In this document: in pieces, positions 23,568-31,504 of the stretch
Layout of the letters: each line of letters opens with the position of its first letter
Numbering within the stretch: position 1 is the stretch's first letter
Assembly (NCBI GenBank): GCA_027624045.1
Contig: JAQBUE010000047.1
Location: 1 to 32,453 of the forward strand
Length of the DNA: 32,453 bases
Reading direction: 5' to 3'
Source: Acidobacteriota bacterium
GTDB lineage: Bacteria; Acidobacteriota; Terriglobia; Bryobacterales; UBA6623
Program-made: the position numbers and the translations under genes
Notes under the pieces: generated by a model
What the model was told of the DNA's origin: nothing
The model's database searches: none
What the model saw: the letters and a program-made list of their open reading frames with translations, nothing else

Positions 23568-25004
23568 ATGTCATTGCTATCTCGCCGCAAGATCCTGGAA
23601 CTCACCTCGCTTGGTTTTGGGCGCGTCGTTCTCTCCGATCTACTCGCCGCGAGCGGTGGCGCTTCCCCCAACTCCGCCGTCCCGATCTACAACAACCTCC
23701 ACGCACGCTCCGGCCATTTTCCCGGACGCGCAAAAGCCGTCATCCAGCTCATTCAGAACGGCGGCCCCAGCCAAATGGATCTGTTCGATCCGAAACCCAT
23801 GCTGGCGAAGTACGCCGGTCAGCCTCACCCTGATGGCGTCGAGATTCACCAGCCGGGCAACAAGAACACCCTGCTGCCCACGCCGTTCGAGTTCCGCAAG
23901 TACGGCCAATGCGGCATGGATGTTTCTGAAGTCCTGCCCCAGCAGGCCGAGATCGTCGACAAACTCTGTTTCATTCGGTCGATGCATACCGAGCACAACA
24001 ACCATCTCGAGGGGTTGAATGTGCTGCTGACTTGCAAGATTTTTCCCGGCCGCCCCGTCATGGGCTCCTGGATCAGCTACGCCCTCGGCACCGAGAATCA
24101 AAACCTGCCCGCCTATGTCGTCCTGCGCGACCCCAAGGGCTACACGATCGGCGGCAAACAGCTCTGGGCTAACGGCTATCTGCCGGCGCTTTACCAGGGT
24201 GTTGAATTCAATATGGTCGGCTCGCCCGTGCATCACCTGGAGCCCGCCAATCCGTTACCGCCCGGTGTGCAACGCGACAACCTCGACTATCTGGCGCGGC
24301 TCAACGCACTGCACCGCGAAGACCGTCCCGGCGAATCCGAACTCGAATCGCGTATCGAAAACTTCGAGCTCGCCGCCCGCATGCAAGTCGAGGCCACGGA
24401 CGTCCTCGACGTCAAGAACGAATCCGCCGCCATGCGCAAACTCTACGGCGTCGACGATCCCGTGCGGGGCAGTTACGGCATGCGCTGCCTGATGGCACGC
24501 CGGCTCGTGGAAGCCGGCGTGCGCTTCGTCCAAGTCACCACCAAGCCCGGCCAGCCGTGGGACCACCACAGCAAGATCAAGCAAGAGCTGCCCGTCATCT
24601 CCGCCGAAACCGACCAGGGTGCCGCCGCCCTCATCAAAGACCTCGAGCAGCGCGGCCTACTCGACAGCACCATCGTCATGTGGGCCGGCGAGTTCGGGCG
24701 CCTCCCCACCACCCAAGGCGAGGGCGGGCGCGACCATAATCGCAATGCCTTTACGCTCTGGTTCGCCGGCGGTGGTTTCAAGCCCGGCTTCATCTACGGC
24801 GAAACCGACGACTTCGGATACAAGTCCGTCATCGACCGCGTCAGCGTTCCCGACATGATCGCTACCGTCCTTCACCAACTCGGCCTCGACCACCGCAAGA
24901 CGCAATACCCCCACGGCGGCCGTATGGAAACGCCCTCTGACGTAACTGTCACCGGCGCGCGCGTCGTCGGAGACCTGCTCGCGAACGAGGTACACACGGC
25001 GTGA
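23568..25004 (+). CDS. DUF1501 family protein, exported sulfatase-like fold
   Basis: 478-aa DUF1501 protein. The N-terminus begins MSLLSRRKILELTSLGFG, a Tat signal, and GGAG lies 5 nt upstream of this ATG; the frame is open to 23397 but the upstream part lacks the family's features. Landmarks: A-K-A-V-I-Q-L-I-Q-N-G-G-P-S-Q-M-D-L-F-D-P-K, R-S-M-H-T-E-H-N-N-H, W-D-H-H, and W-A-G-E-F-G-R-L-P-T. The family has an alkaline-phosphatase-like core and is almost always encoded beside PSD1/planctomycete-cytochrome-C proteins, as here: its TGA overlaps the next gene's GTG by four bases. Its biochemical role is not established; export of a redox- or carbohydrate-related complex has been suggested. Confidence 0.92.
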   Translation: MSLLSRRKILELTSLGFGRVVLSDLLAASGGASPNSAVPIYNNLHARSGHFPGRAKAVIQLIQNGGPSQMDLFDPKPMLAKYAGQPHPDGVEIHQPGNKNTLLPTPFEFRKYGQCGMDVSEVLPQQAEIVDKLCFIRSMHTEHNNHLEGLNVLLTCKIFPGRPVMGSWISYALGTENQNLPAYVVLRDPKGYTIGGKQLWANGYLPALYQGVEFNMVGSPVHHLEPANPLPPGVQRDNLDYLARLNALHREDRPGESELESRIENFELAARMQVEATDVLDVKNESAAMRKLYGVDDPVRGSYGMRCLMARRLVEAGVRFVQVTTKPGQPWDHHSKIKQELPVISAETDQGAAALIKDLEQRGLLDSTIVMWAGEFGRLPTTQGEGGRDHNRNAFTLWFAGGGFKPGFIYGETDDFGYKSVIDRVSVPDMIATVLHQLGLDHRKTQYPHGGRMETPSDVTVTGARVVGDLLANEVHTA

Positions 25005-27970
25005 GATCTATCTTTCGCGCCCGCTTTACGAGATTGATGTGGGCGGCGTTCGCGCCCGCCGTTCTTTGCGCCCAGAGCGTGGCCGGGGCGCCGATATTCG
25101 AGAAGGACGTACTCCCGATCTTTTCGACTTACTGTTTCACCTGTCACGGCAAGAGTTCTCCCGAGCTCGGACTCGACCTACGAACCGCCGCCTCCGTGTT
25201 GCGGGGCAGCTTTAACGGGCCCGTGATCGCGACAGGCGCGCCCGAAGACAGCCGCCTATTTCAAAAAGTTTCGAAGCATCTCATGCCGCCGCCTGCTTTC
25301 GAGAGCACCGTCCCCGACACGGATGTCGAGACCATCCGCCGTTGGATCGAGAGCGGTGCGCATTCCGAGGCCGGCGACGAGATCCCCGAAGCCGCGCGCC
25401 GTCAGATCAGCCGCTTCGAAAATGAGATCCAGCCGATTTTCAACGCCAACTGCACCGCCTGCCATGGCGCCGAGTCCCCGCAGTCCGGACTCAGCCTCAC
25501 CTCGCTCGCGGCCCTCCTCAAAGGAGGCAAGAACGGCCCCGTCATCGCCGAAGGATTCTCTGATAAGAGCGTCCTCATGCGCCAACTCTCAAGCGGCGTC
25601 ATGCCCCCGCCCGGCGCCGGTAAGCCGCTCGACCCCACTCAGGTCGAACTCATCCGCGCCTGGATCGACGAAGCCAATTTCGCTGACTACGTCCACATCG
25701 AAACCACCCTCGATCGCGACTTTACCGAAGCCGAGGCGCCCGAGATCACCGCCGAAGATCGTCGCTACTGGGCCTTCCAGAAACCCGTCGCCGCGCCCCC
25801 ACCCGCGGTTCAAAACAAAGGGCGCGTACAAACGCCCATCGACTCATTCGTCCTCGCCAAACTCGAAGGCCGCGGACTTGCGTTTTCCTCAGCGGCCTCC
25901 AGGCAAACTCTCCTCCGCCGCGCTTACTTCGATCTTTGGGGACTGCCGCCGACACCCGAGCAGTCGGCCGCATTCCTCAACGACACTCGCCCCGACGCTT
26001 ACTCGCGGCTCATCGACAGCCTGCTCGCGTCCCCCAACTATGGCCAGCGCGGGGGCCGCTTCTGGCTCGATGCCGTCGGCTACGTTGACACCACCGGCAA
26101 GGACTTCCAGTCATCGAGCGTAGAGCTCGCCGACGGCATGTGGCGCTATCGAGACTACGTCATCGATTCGCTCAATAAAGATAAGCCCTGGGACCGCTTC
26201 CTCACCGAACAGCTCGCCGGCGACGAACTCGTCGATTGGCGCAGCGCCGAGCATTACACGCCCGAGATGATCGAGTCCCTCGTCGCCACCGGCTACCTGC
26301 GGACCGTCCTTGACGTCACCGACGAAGATATTTCCGACCGGCCGTCCGACCGTTACGACGCGCTCTTTGCCGTGCTCGATAAAGTTTCATCCAGCGCCAT
26401 CGGGCTCACGCTTTCCTGCGCCCGCTGTCACACCCACAAGTTCGACCCCATCCCGCAGCGCGACTACTACCGCTTCCTCTCGCTATTCACCGCCGCTTAT
26501 AACCCCTCGGCTTGGATACAGCCCAAGAAGCGCCTGCTCTATACCGTCGCGACCGCTGAAAAGGAAGAGATCGAGAAACACAACAAGAGCGTCGACGCGG
26601 AAGTCGAAAAACTTGCCGGGCAGATGAACGAAGTCCGCGCGCCCTACCGCGAAAAGTTATTCAGCGAAAAGCTCGAACAGGTGCCCGAGCCCGTGCGGGC
26701 CGATACGAAGCTTGCTGTCGAAGTCAAGGCGAAGGACCGCAACGACGTCCAGAAATACCTCGTCACGAAATTCGGCAAGCTCGTTGAGATCAGCGACAAG
26801 GAACTTGATGCGACCATCAACGGCGATCACAAAGCCGCGCTCGATCGCCTCAAGTCTCGCACCGAAACCTGGAACGGGTACCGCCGCGATCTCCACCAGA
26901 TTCAATCTCTGTGGGATGGCGACGGCATGCCCACCATCCGTCTCCTTCAGCGAGGCAGTGTCGAATCCCCCGGCCCCAAAGTCAGCCCCGGCTTCATCAC
27001 GGTCTTGTGCGGCCCCGGCGAGGATTGCACCGCCAAACCCTCGCCCCGTCGTGTCGGCGCCACCAGCGGCCAGCGGCTCGCTCTCGCCGAGTGGCTCACC
27101 GGCCCCGAGCATCCGCTCACGGCCCGCGTCGTCGTCAACCGCATCTGGCAACACCACTTCGGCACCGGCATCGTCGCGACTCCCGGCAATTTCGGATCCA
27201 CCGGCTCGCCGCCCACTCACCCGGCACTGCTTGATTGGCTGGCTGTCGATTTCATGAAGCATGGCTGGACAGCGAAACGCCTCCACAAGATGATCATGAT
27301 GTCAGGCGTCTATCAACAATCCTCGCGCCATACTGACAATCCTCGCCACGAACAAGCCACCACTGAAGACGCGGAAAACAGCTTGCTTTGGCGCATGCCC
27401 CTGCGGCGGCTCGAAGCCGAAGCCTTGCGCGACTCCATCCTGGCCGTCGCCGGTCGTCTGGACACAACGCTGGGCGGCCCGCCTGTCGGCCTCACCGCGC
27501 GTCCCGACGGACTGCAAGTCGTTTCAGAAACAGCTTCCGAAGCCGACACCACCCGCCGCAGCACTTATCTTGTCGCGCGGCGCACCTGGCCGTTGACCTT
27601 CCTCGCCGTCTTCGACTTTCCCATCATCGACACGGCCTGCGCGCGGCGTGTCCCCTCCGCCACTCCGCTCCAATCGTTGACCATGATGAACAGCGAATTC
27701 GTCATGCACAACGCCGCCGTGGCAGCTCACCGCGCCGCCGAGCTTGCGGGCGCGAACGCCAAGCCCCATGACATCGTCAGGAATACATACAGATTGCTTC
27801 TGACGCGCTCGCCTTCCGAGCAGGAGATCGGCCTCGCTCTCGATCACCTTGACGCACAACGACGGCTCTACGCCCGCGCCAACGCGTCAGCGGAAGAGGC
27901 CTTCGATAAATCGCTCGAAAGCCTGGCTCACATGCTGATGAGCTCGAACGAATTTCTGTACGTCGACTAG
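25001..27970 (+). CDS. PSD1 / planctomycete-type cytochrome C protein (DUF1549-DUF1553)
   Basis: 989-aa exported protein beginning with a Sec-like signal (cleavage near A-L/C-A-Q-S). It has two c-type heme motifs, C45-F-T-C48-H49 and C151-T-A-C154-H155, each in a planctomycete cytochrome C (PSCyt1) segment. Then follow DUF1549 (with C473-A-R-C476-H477-T-H-K-F-D-P-I) and DUF1553 near the C-terminus (L-A-E-W-L-T, H-P-L-T-A-R-V-V-V-N-R-I-W-Q-H-H-F-G). The third CxxCH is family-conserved and may bind heme or metal. The start is GTG, coupled (GTGA) to the DUF1501 stop. The pair probably forms a periplasmic or surface redox complex. A convergent gene begins 22 nt later. Confidence 0.93.
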   Translation: MRSIFRARFTRLMWAAFAPAVLCAQSVAGAPIFEKDVLPIFSTYCFTCHGKSSPELGLDLRTAASVLRGSFNGPVIATGAPEDSRLFQKVSKHLMPPPAFESTVPDTDVETIRRWIESGAHSEAGDEIPEAARRQISRFENEIQPIFNANCTACHGAESPQSGLSLTSLAALLKGGKNGPVIAEGFSDKSVLMRQLSSGVMPPPGAGKPLDPTQVELIRAWIDEANFADYVHIETTLDRDFTEAEAPEITAEDRRYWAFQKPVAAPPPAVQNKGRVQTPIDSFVLAKLEGRGLAFSSAASRQTLLRRAYFDLWGLPPTPEQSAAFLNDTRPDAYSRLIDSLLASPNYGQRGGRFWLDAVGYVDTTGKDFQSSSVELADGMWRYRDYVIDSLNKDKPWDRFLTEQLAGDELVDWRSAEHYTPEMIESLVATGYLRTVLDVTDEDISDRPSDRYDALFAVLDKVSSSAIGLTLSCARCHTHKFDPIPQRDYYRFLSLFTAAYNPSAWIQPKKRLLYTVATAEKEEIEKHNKSVDAEVEKLAGQMNEVRAPYREKLFSEKLEQVPEPVRADTKLAVEVKAKDRNDVQKYLVTKFGKLVEISDKELDATINGDHKAALDRLKSRTETWNGYRRDLHQIQSLWDGDGMPTIRLLQRGSVESPGPKVSPGFITVLCGPGEDCTAKPSPRRVGATSGQRLALAEWLTGPEHPLTARVVVNRIWQHHFGTGIVATPGNFGSTGSPPTHPALLDWLAVDFMKHGWTAKRLHKMIMMSGVYQQSSRHTDNPRHEQATTEDAENSLLWRMPLRRLEAEALRDSILAVAGRLDTTLGGPPVGLTARPDGLQVVSETASEADTTRRSTYLVARRTWPLTFLAVFDFPIIDTACARRVPSATPLQSLTMMNSEFVMHNAAVAAHRAAELAGANAKPHDIVRNTYRLLLTRSPSEQEIGLALDHLDAQRRLYARANASAEEAFDKSLESLAHMLMSSNEFLYVD

Positions 27971-27992
27971 CAGCAATCGAAACGCTGGGGCT

Positions 27993-29075
27993 TTACGAGC
28001 GGCCTCGCTCTTCTTTCGCCATATCGTAGAGCGCCCGGATGTACCCGATGCTGAACGCCCAGCCGGTCTTGCTGTCCCCGACCATCGTCGGTACATGGTC
28101 GGCGATCAGGATGCCCCGGAAATCCACATCGACCAGCGTGCGCATGAGCTGCTTCATGTCCGTGTAGCCGTCGTCGACGTAGGTTTCGACGAAATCCGGA
28201 ATCGGTCCGGTGACATTGCGAAAATGAATCTTCCAGAGTTTGTCCATCTTCGCGAACTCACGAGCCGCGTCGAGAACGTTCTTGCCGGTATGCGCGCCGC
28301 CTTCCATCCAAGTCCCGCAGCACAGGCAGATGCCGACGTTCGGGCTGTTCGCGATCTCGAAAGCCTTCACGTAGCCATCGAATGTGCCGAACATATGCCG
28401 CGGCACACCGCCCAGTTCCGGCACCGGAGGGTCATCCGGGTGGACGCCGATCCGCACGCCGGCCTCTTCGGCCACGGGGACGACCTGCTTGATGAAATAC
28501 GCCCAGTTCTCCCACAGCTCTTCCTTCGAAAACTTGCGGCCGTGCGAGAGAGGCGCTTCGAATACTTCCCCGGCCCAGTAGCCTTTGGCCGTTGACTGGT
28601 GAAAGGCCCGTGCCGGCGCGCCGCCGCGTGTGGTCTCGCGCTCGGAACTCCAGATGCCGTTGCCCATGTGGGCGTAGGTCGTGTAGTGAATCCCCGCCCT
28701 GCCTAGGTTACGGATGTACCGTTTGTATTCCTCGATCTTCTCGTCGCGTCCCGGTAACCCAAGCGTGACCTCGGGCATGTTGTGAACGCTGCTGTCGCCC
28801 ATGTTGGCGATCTTCAAACCGGCGGCCTCGACGCGCGCTTTGTGCCCGGCGAAGTACTCGTAGGAAGTCTTGCGTCCGCCAATCGAGATGTACTCGACGC
28901 CCATCTGCTTGGCGAACGTCAGATAGTCGTCGTCATAGGTATTGGGAATTTGCAGCGAAATCTTTATGCCCGCCCCCCAGGGCGGAAGCTCCTTCGCAAG
29001 CGTCTTTCCCGTGGCGGCAAGCGCGCCGGCGCCCGCGGCAAGCTGCAACAGATCACGGCGAGTCAGTGTAGTCAT
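27993..29075 (-). CDS. Tat-exported mannonate dehydratase-like (UxuA/xylose-isomerase-fold) TIM barrel protein
   Basis: 360-aa TIM-barrel protein. The N-terminus L-T-R-R-D-L-L-Q-L-A-A-G-A-G is a Tat signal. The barrel resembles D-mannonate dehydratase UxuA: I-G-V-H-P-D-D-P-P-V-P-E-L-G-G, followed by R-H-M-F-G-T-F-D-G, and L-C-C-G-T-W, the family's metal and substrate region. UxuA itself is cytoplasmic; an exported relative suggests use of extracytoplasmic sugar acids or an isomerase/epimerase role. A-A-G-G-A lies upstream of the ATG (GAAAGGATGTCGCT). It is convergent with the PSD1 gene. Specificity cannot be fixed from sequence. Confidence 0.85.
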   Translation of the reverse strand: MTTLTRRDLLQLAAGAGALAATGKTLAKELPPWGAGIKISLQIPNTYDDDYLTFAKQMGVEYISIGGRKTSYEYFAGHKARVEAAGLKIANMGDSSVHNMPEVTLGLPGRDEKIEEYKRYIRNLGRAGIHYTTYAHMGNGIWSSERETTRGGAPARAFHQSTAKGYWAGEVFEAPLSHGRKFSKEELWENWAYFIKQVVPVAEEAGVRIGVHPDDPPVPELGGVPRHMFGTFDGYVKAFEIANSPNVGICLCCGTWMEGGAHTGKNVLDAAREFAKMDKLWKIHFRNVTGPIPDFVETYVDDGYTDMKQLMRTLVDVDFRGILIADHVPTMVGDSKTGWAFSIGYIRALYDMAKEERGRS

Positions 29076-29141
29076 AGCGACATCCTTTCGGTGTTAAGTA
29101 TACGCGCCTCAAGCGCCTTCGCAACCCGCAACACCCCCGCG

Positions 29142-29180
29142 GAGCCCCGAACGCCAGTGACGGGTTGAGCCGCCAAGACC
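29142..29180. repeat. Dispersed 39-bp repeat, copy 2
   Basis: Second copy of the sequence at 11518-11556 (36/39 identical, same orientation). It is in the roughly 335-nt gene-free interval 29076-29410, which also contains the inverted-repeat element at 29250-29382. No gene is seen in that interval. Confidence 0.6.
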
Positions 29181-29249
29181 CTAGCCATCGCAGCCAAGTC
29201 CTGTAGACGCCTGTCCGCTGATCTCTCACTAAACCGGTCAGCGACGGCC

Positions 29250-29382
29250 CAATACTCTTCACTTTGGCCGCATCAGTCCTACTACCCACGGGCCCCGAGA
29301 GGCAATGTAGGCACGGCATGCCGTGCCCGCGACTCCTCTGAGGTCGGCTGTTCAATGCGTTTCGCCAAAATGAAGAGTATTG
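29250..29382. mobile_element. MITE-like 133-bp element with 19-bp terminal inverted repeats
   Basis: Left end CAATACTCTTCACTTTGGC (29250-29268) and right end GCCAAAATGAAGAGTATTG (29364-29382) are inverted copies matching at 18 of 19 positions. Between them lies a perfect 18-bp palindrome, GGCACGGCATGCCGTGCC (29310-29327). No open reading frame of note is enclosed. The layout is that of a short non-autonomous transposable element. No target duplication was recognised, so a REP-like or regulatory origin is also possible. Confidence 0.5.
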
Positions 29383-29410
29383 ACGCTAGGCCACTGTCCT
29401 CCAAAAACAT

Positions 29411-29926
29411 ATGCGACACCTGCTAATCTGGAACGCCGCCCCCTTCATCCAACGCTGGACCGAAACCGGCGGCACCGAGCGCCAAAACTACCAACTCTTC
29501 CTCACCGAACTCTGCGCCCTCCTCGACCTCCCCCAGCCCGAGCCCGCCTCCCACCGCCTCGAGGACAACACCTACGTCTTTGAACGCAAAGTCATCTTCC
29601 ATCACGCCGACGGCACCGAAAGCCGCGGCTTCATCGACCTCTATAAGCGCGGCTGCTTCGTCCTCGAAGCCAAGAAAACCGACCAAGCCCTTGGCAGCCA
29701 GGTCTGGGGCAACGCCATGCTCCGCGCCCACGGACAAGCCCAGCAATACGCCCGCGCCCTCCCCGCCGCCGAAGGCCGTCCGCCCTTCCTAATCGTCACC
29801 GACGTGCCCCGCTCCATCGAGCTCTATTCCGACTTCACCCGCTCCGGCGCCACCTACGTCCCCTTCCCCGATCCGCGCTCGCACCGCATCCGTCTTGAGG
29901 AACTACCGCTGTTCGCATCGCGATGA
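29411..29926 (+). pseudogene. N-terminal remnant of an MmeI-like (type IIG/BREX-like) DNA methyltransferase
   Basis: 171 codons matching the N-terminal domain of large MmeI-like restriction-modification or BREX-type methyltransferases: R-Q-N-Y-Q-L-F-L-T-E-L-C-A-L-L-D-L-P-Q-P, Y-V-F-E-R, and G-F-I-D-L-Y-K-R-G-C-F-V-L-E-A-K-K. This region holds the nuclease-like D-x-E-x-K equivalent (D-L-Y...E-A-K-K). Homology reads to R-I-R-L-E-E-L near 29905, then the frame ends. The expected helical spacer, SAM-dependent methyltransferase domain (N-P-P-Y motif) and target-recognition domain are absent. A C-terminal piece of the same kind of protein occurs at about 31083-31490. The gene is therefore gutted. 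Confidence 0.75.
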
Positions 29927-29945
29927 CCGTTGGCGAAGCGGGTGA

Positions 29946-30119
29946 GAAGACGACGGCAAAGCCGTCCGGCGAGCGGAACACACCCGAGCAGCTGAACCCC
30001 CCGGCCGCCGCCGAGTGAATCGCCGCGTTCGCGCCCCGGCGGTCGAATCCCCGAAGCTGAATCGTCCGGTGCGGGTCGAAGTTTCTCAGTAACTCGACTG
30101 GCATGCGCTTATACTGGTG
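29946..30119 (-). pseudogene. Minus-strand gene fragment (unrecognised family)
   Basis: 58 codons free of stops with plausible protein texture: Q-Y-K-R-M-P-V-E-L-L-R-N, then L-R-G-F-D-R-R-G-A-N-A-A-I-H-S-A, and S-G-V-F-R-S-P-D-G-F-A-V-V-F. It begins right after an in-frame TAG next to the plus-strand membrane gene, and its sensible part ends at about 29946, close to the methyltransferase breakpoint. I do not recognise the family. It looks like a piece captured during the rearrangement. Confidence 0.35.
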
Positions 30120-30125
30120 CTAGAT

Positions 30126-30692
30126 ATGGGCGAAGCACCTTGGGTTGATTGGGGCGTTGTCGCGACAGTAGCAGCACCGCTGATTGCGCTCTTTGTGGGT
30201 GTAGCACTAAACAAGGCGTTAGAGTCAAAGCCCATTCTGGTGGTGTACTACGGGCATACATCTAGCTTCAAGCTGCGACGGAATGTACCCGAACCCATCG
30301 TCATCAATACCCATGTAATTGTTCTTCGAAACGTCGGTCGAAAGCCTGCCCGGAACGTAAGGCTAGGTCACAACACCCTTCCAGACTTTCAGATCAACCC
30401 AAACCGACAATACAAGCTGCAAAACCTCACCGACGGCGGTAAAGAAATCGTGTTTACCGAACTAGTACCTGGCGAGCAGATTCACATCTCGTACCTATAC
30501 AGCCCCCCGATTGTATATGGCGATGTCAACACCTACGCCAAGTCCGACGAGGGCTTTGCGAAGTTCATCCAGGTGGAGTTGACGCAACAGTACGGCAAGG
30601 CAGTGAAGATCGCTGTCGCATCTCTAATGCTCATCGGGCTCATTACGATGGTCTACCTTCTGTGGGAGTTAACTGTTTACCTCGTCTCGTAG
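30126..30692 (+). CDS. Hypothetical bitopic membrane protein with central beta-rich domain
   Basis: 188-aa protein (191 if a GTG at 30117 is used). A hydrophobic helix near the N-terminus (W-G-V-V-A-T-V-A-A-P-L-I-A-L-F-V-G-V-A-L) and another at the C-terminus (V-A-S-L-M-L-I-G-L-I-T-M-V-Y-L-L-W) flank about 125 residues that look beta-rich and soluble (V-I-V-L-R-N-V-G-R-K-P-A-R-N-V-R-L, an Ig-like motif). Its base composition is less GC-biased than neighbouring genes. It sits inside the gap left in the disrupted methyltransferase gene. The family is not recognised. No clear ribosome-binding site. Confidence 0.6.
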   Translation: MGEAPWVDWGVVATVAAPLIALFVGVALNKALESKPILVVYYGHTSSFKLRRNVPEPIVINTHVIVLRNVGRKPARNVRLGHNTLPDFQINPNRQYKLQNLTDGGKEIVFTELVPGEQIHISYLYSPPIVYGDVNTYAKSDEGFAKFIQVELTQQYGKAVKIAVASLMLIGLITMVYLLWELTVYLVS

Positions 30693-30711
30693 CGTGATAA
30701 ACTGCGAGGCA

Positions 30712-30825
30712 GTGACAACCCCGGAACTACTGCTCGGGTTGGCGATGTTTCTTGTCGCCTTGGCGACGCTCCTGTCTCAGGGGGTCGACCTGTTTGCGTC
30801 CACCCCACTTCAAAAAAAAAGCTGA
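30712..30825 (+). CDS. Possible 37-aa hydrophobic peptide (holin-/toxin-like)
   Basis: GTG-started frame of 37 codons just downstream of the membrane-protein gene, with GAGG very close to the start. The product has one hydrophobic helix (L-L-L-G-L-A-M-F-L-V-A-L-A-T-L-L-S) and a basic end (L-Q-K-K-S) that includes a run of nine A in the DNA. Size and layout recall small putative holin-like toxins, but the match is only general, and a random origin cannot be excluded. Confidence 0.3.
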   Translation: MTTPELLLGLAMFLVALATLLSQGVDLFASTPLQKKS

Positions 30826-30922
30826 ATTCTAGTCGACACGATTTTCACAGACTGCACGGCTAGCGTTTACAGATAGATAGACACCACTAAATCCGCGCCC
30901 GGCGCCGTAGTCCCGACGCTCG

Positions 30923-31081
30923 TCAAACCAGCCGGATATTCTGATTCGCCCCAATCTTCGCCGCGCCCCTGATCTGGCTCTGGGTCGCCGTCACCGACGC
31001 CGACCCGGCCGGAATCGTCAAACTCAACCAAAGCACGGCATTCACGTAGATGTCGAGGTCGATGTCGTCGCCGTCGGCGCC
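30923..31081 (-). pseudogene. C-terminal fragment of an unrecognised minus-strand protein
   Basis: 52 codons ending in TGA at 30923-30925: D-I-D-L-D-I-Y-V-N-A-V-L-W-L-S-L-T-I-P-A, then S-V-T-A-T-Q and A-K-I-G-A-N-Q-N-I-R-L-V. The alternating beta-strand texture and the clean stop suggest a real protein C-terminus. It begins at an in-frame stop exactly where the plus-strand methyltransferase homology starts (about 31083), marking a rearrangement junction. Family not recognised. Confidence 0.35.
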
Positions 31082-31490
31082 CTACGCCCACAAATCCGCC
31101 GAACAGGCCCAAGCCGAAGAAAGCCTGCTGGAGCGCCTCGTCCAGCTCAACGCCGAACGCGCCGCCGAAGAGCAACGCGGCATCGTCCGCTGGCTCCGCC
31201 CCGACTTCCAAAATCCCCAAGGCCGCACCGCCGGACAGGAATCTCTCATCACCGGCGACGGCCCCGAACCAGCCCAACCCGCCGCCGGCAAACGTCCCTG
31301 GCCCAAGCCCCTGTCCGAGCAAGTCCGCGCCATCCGCGCCGCCCTAACCGAACAACCCGCCCCCGCAACGCCGCAACAACTAGCGCGCGCGTTTAAGCGT
31401 GCTCCGGCGAAGCGAGTTGAGGAGCTTTTGGAAACTCTGGCGGCGCTTGGCCAAGCCCGCAAAACCGACGATAACCGCTACACCGTCTGA
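31050..31490 (+). pseudogene. C-terminal remnant of an MmeI-like DNA methyltransferase
   Basis: Read from an ATG at 31050, but homology begins at about Tyr at 31083. The segment L-L-E-R-L-V-Q-L-N-A-E-R-A-A-E-E-Q-R-G, then V-R-W-L-R-P-D-F-Q, W-P-K-P-L-S-E-Q-V-R-A-I-R-A-A-L, and E-E-L-L-E-T-L-A-A-L-G-Q-A-R is the tail normally found at the end of large class I DNA methyltransferases of type IIG or BREX-like systems. It ends at a natural stop. With the N-terminal piece at 29411-29926 it brackets a lost catalytic core of several hundred residues. A group II intron lies on the other strand 14 nt further on. Confidence 0.7.
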
Positions 31491-31504
31491 CCAGCCTTGA
31501 TCGG

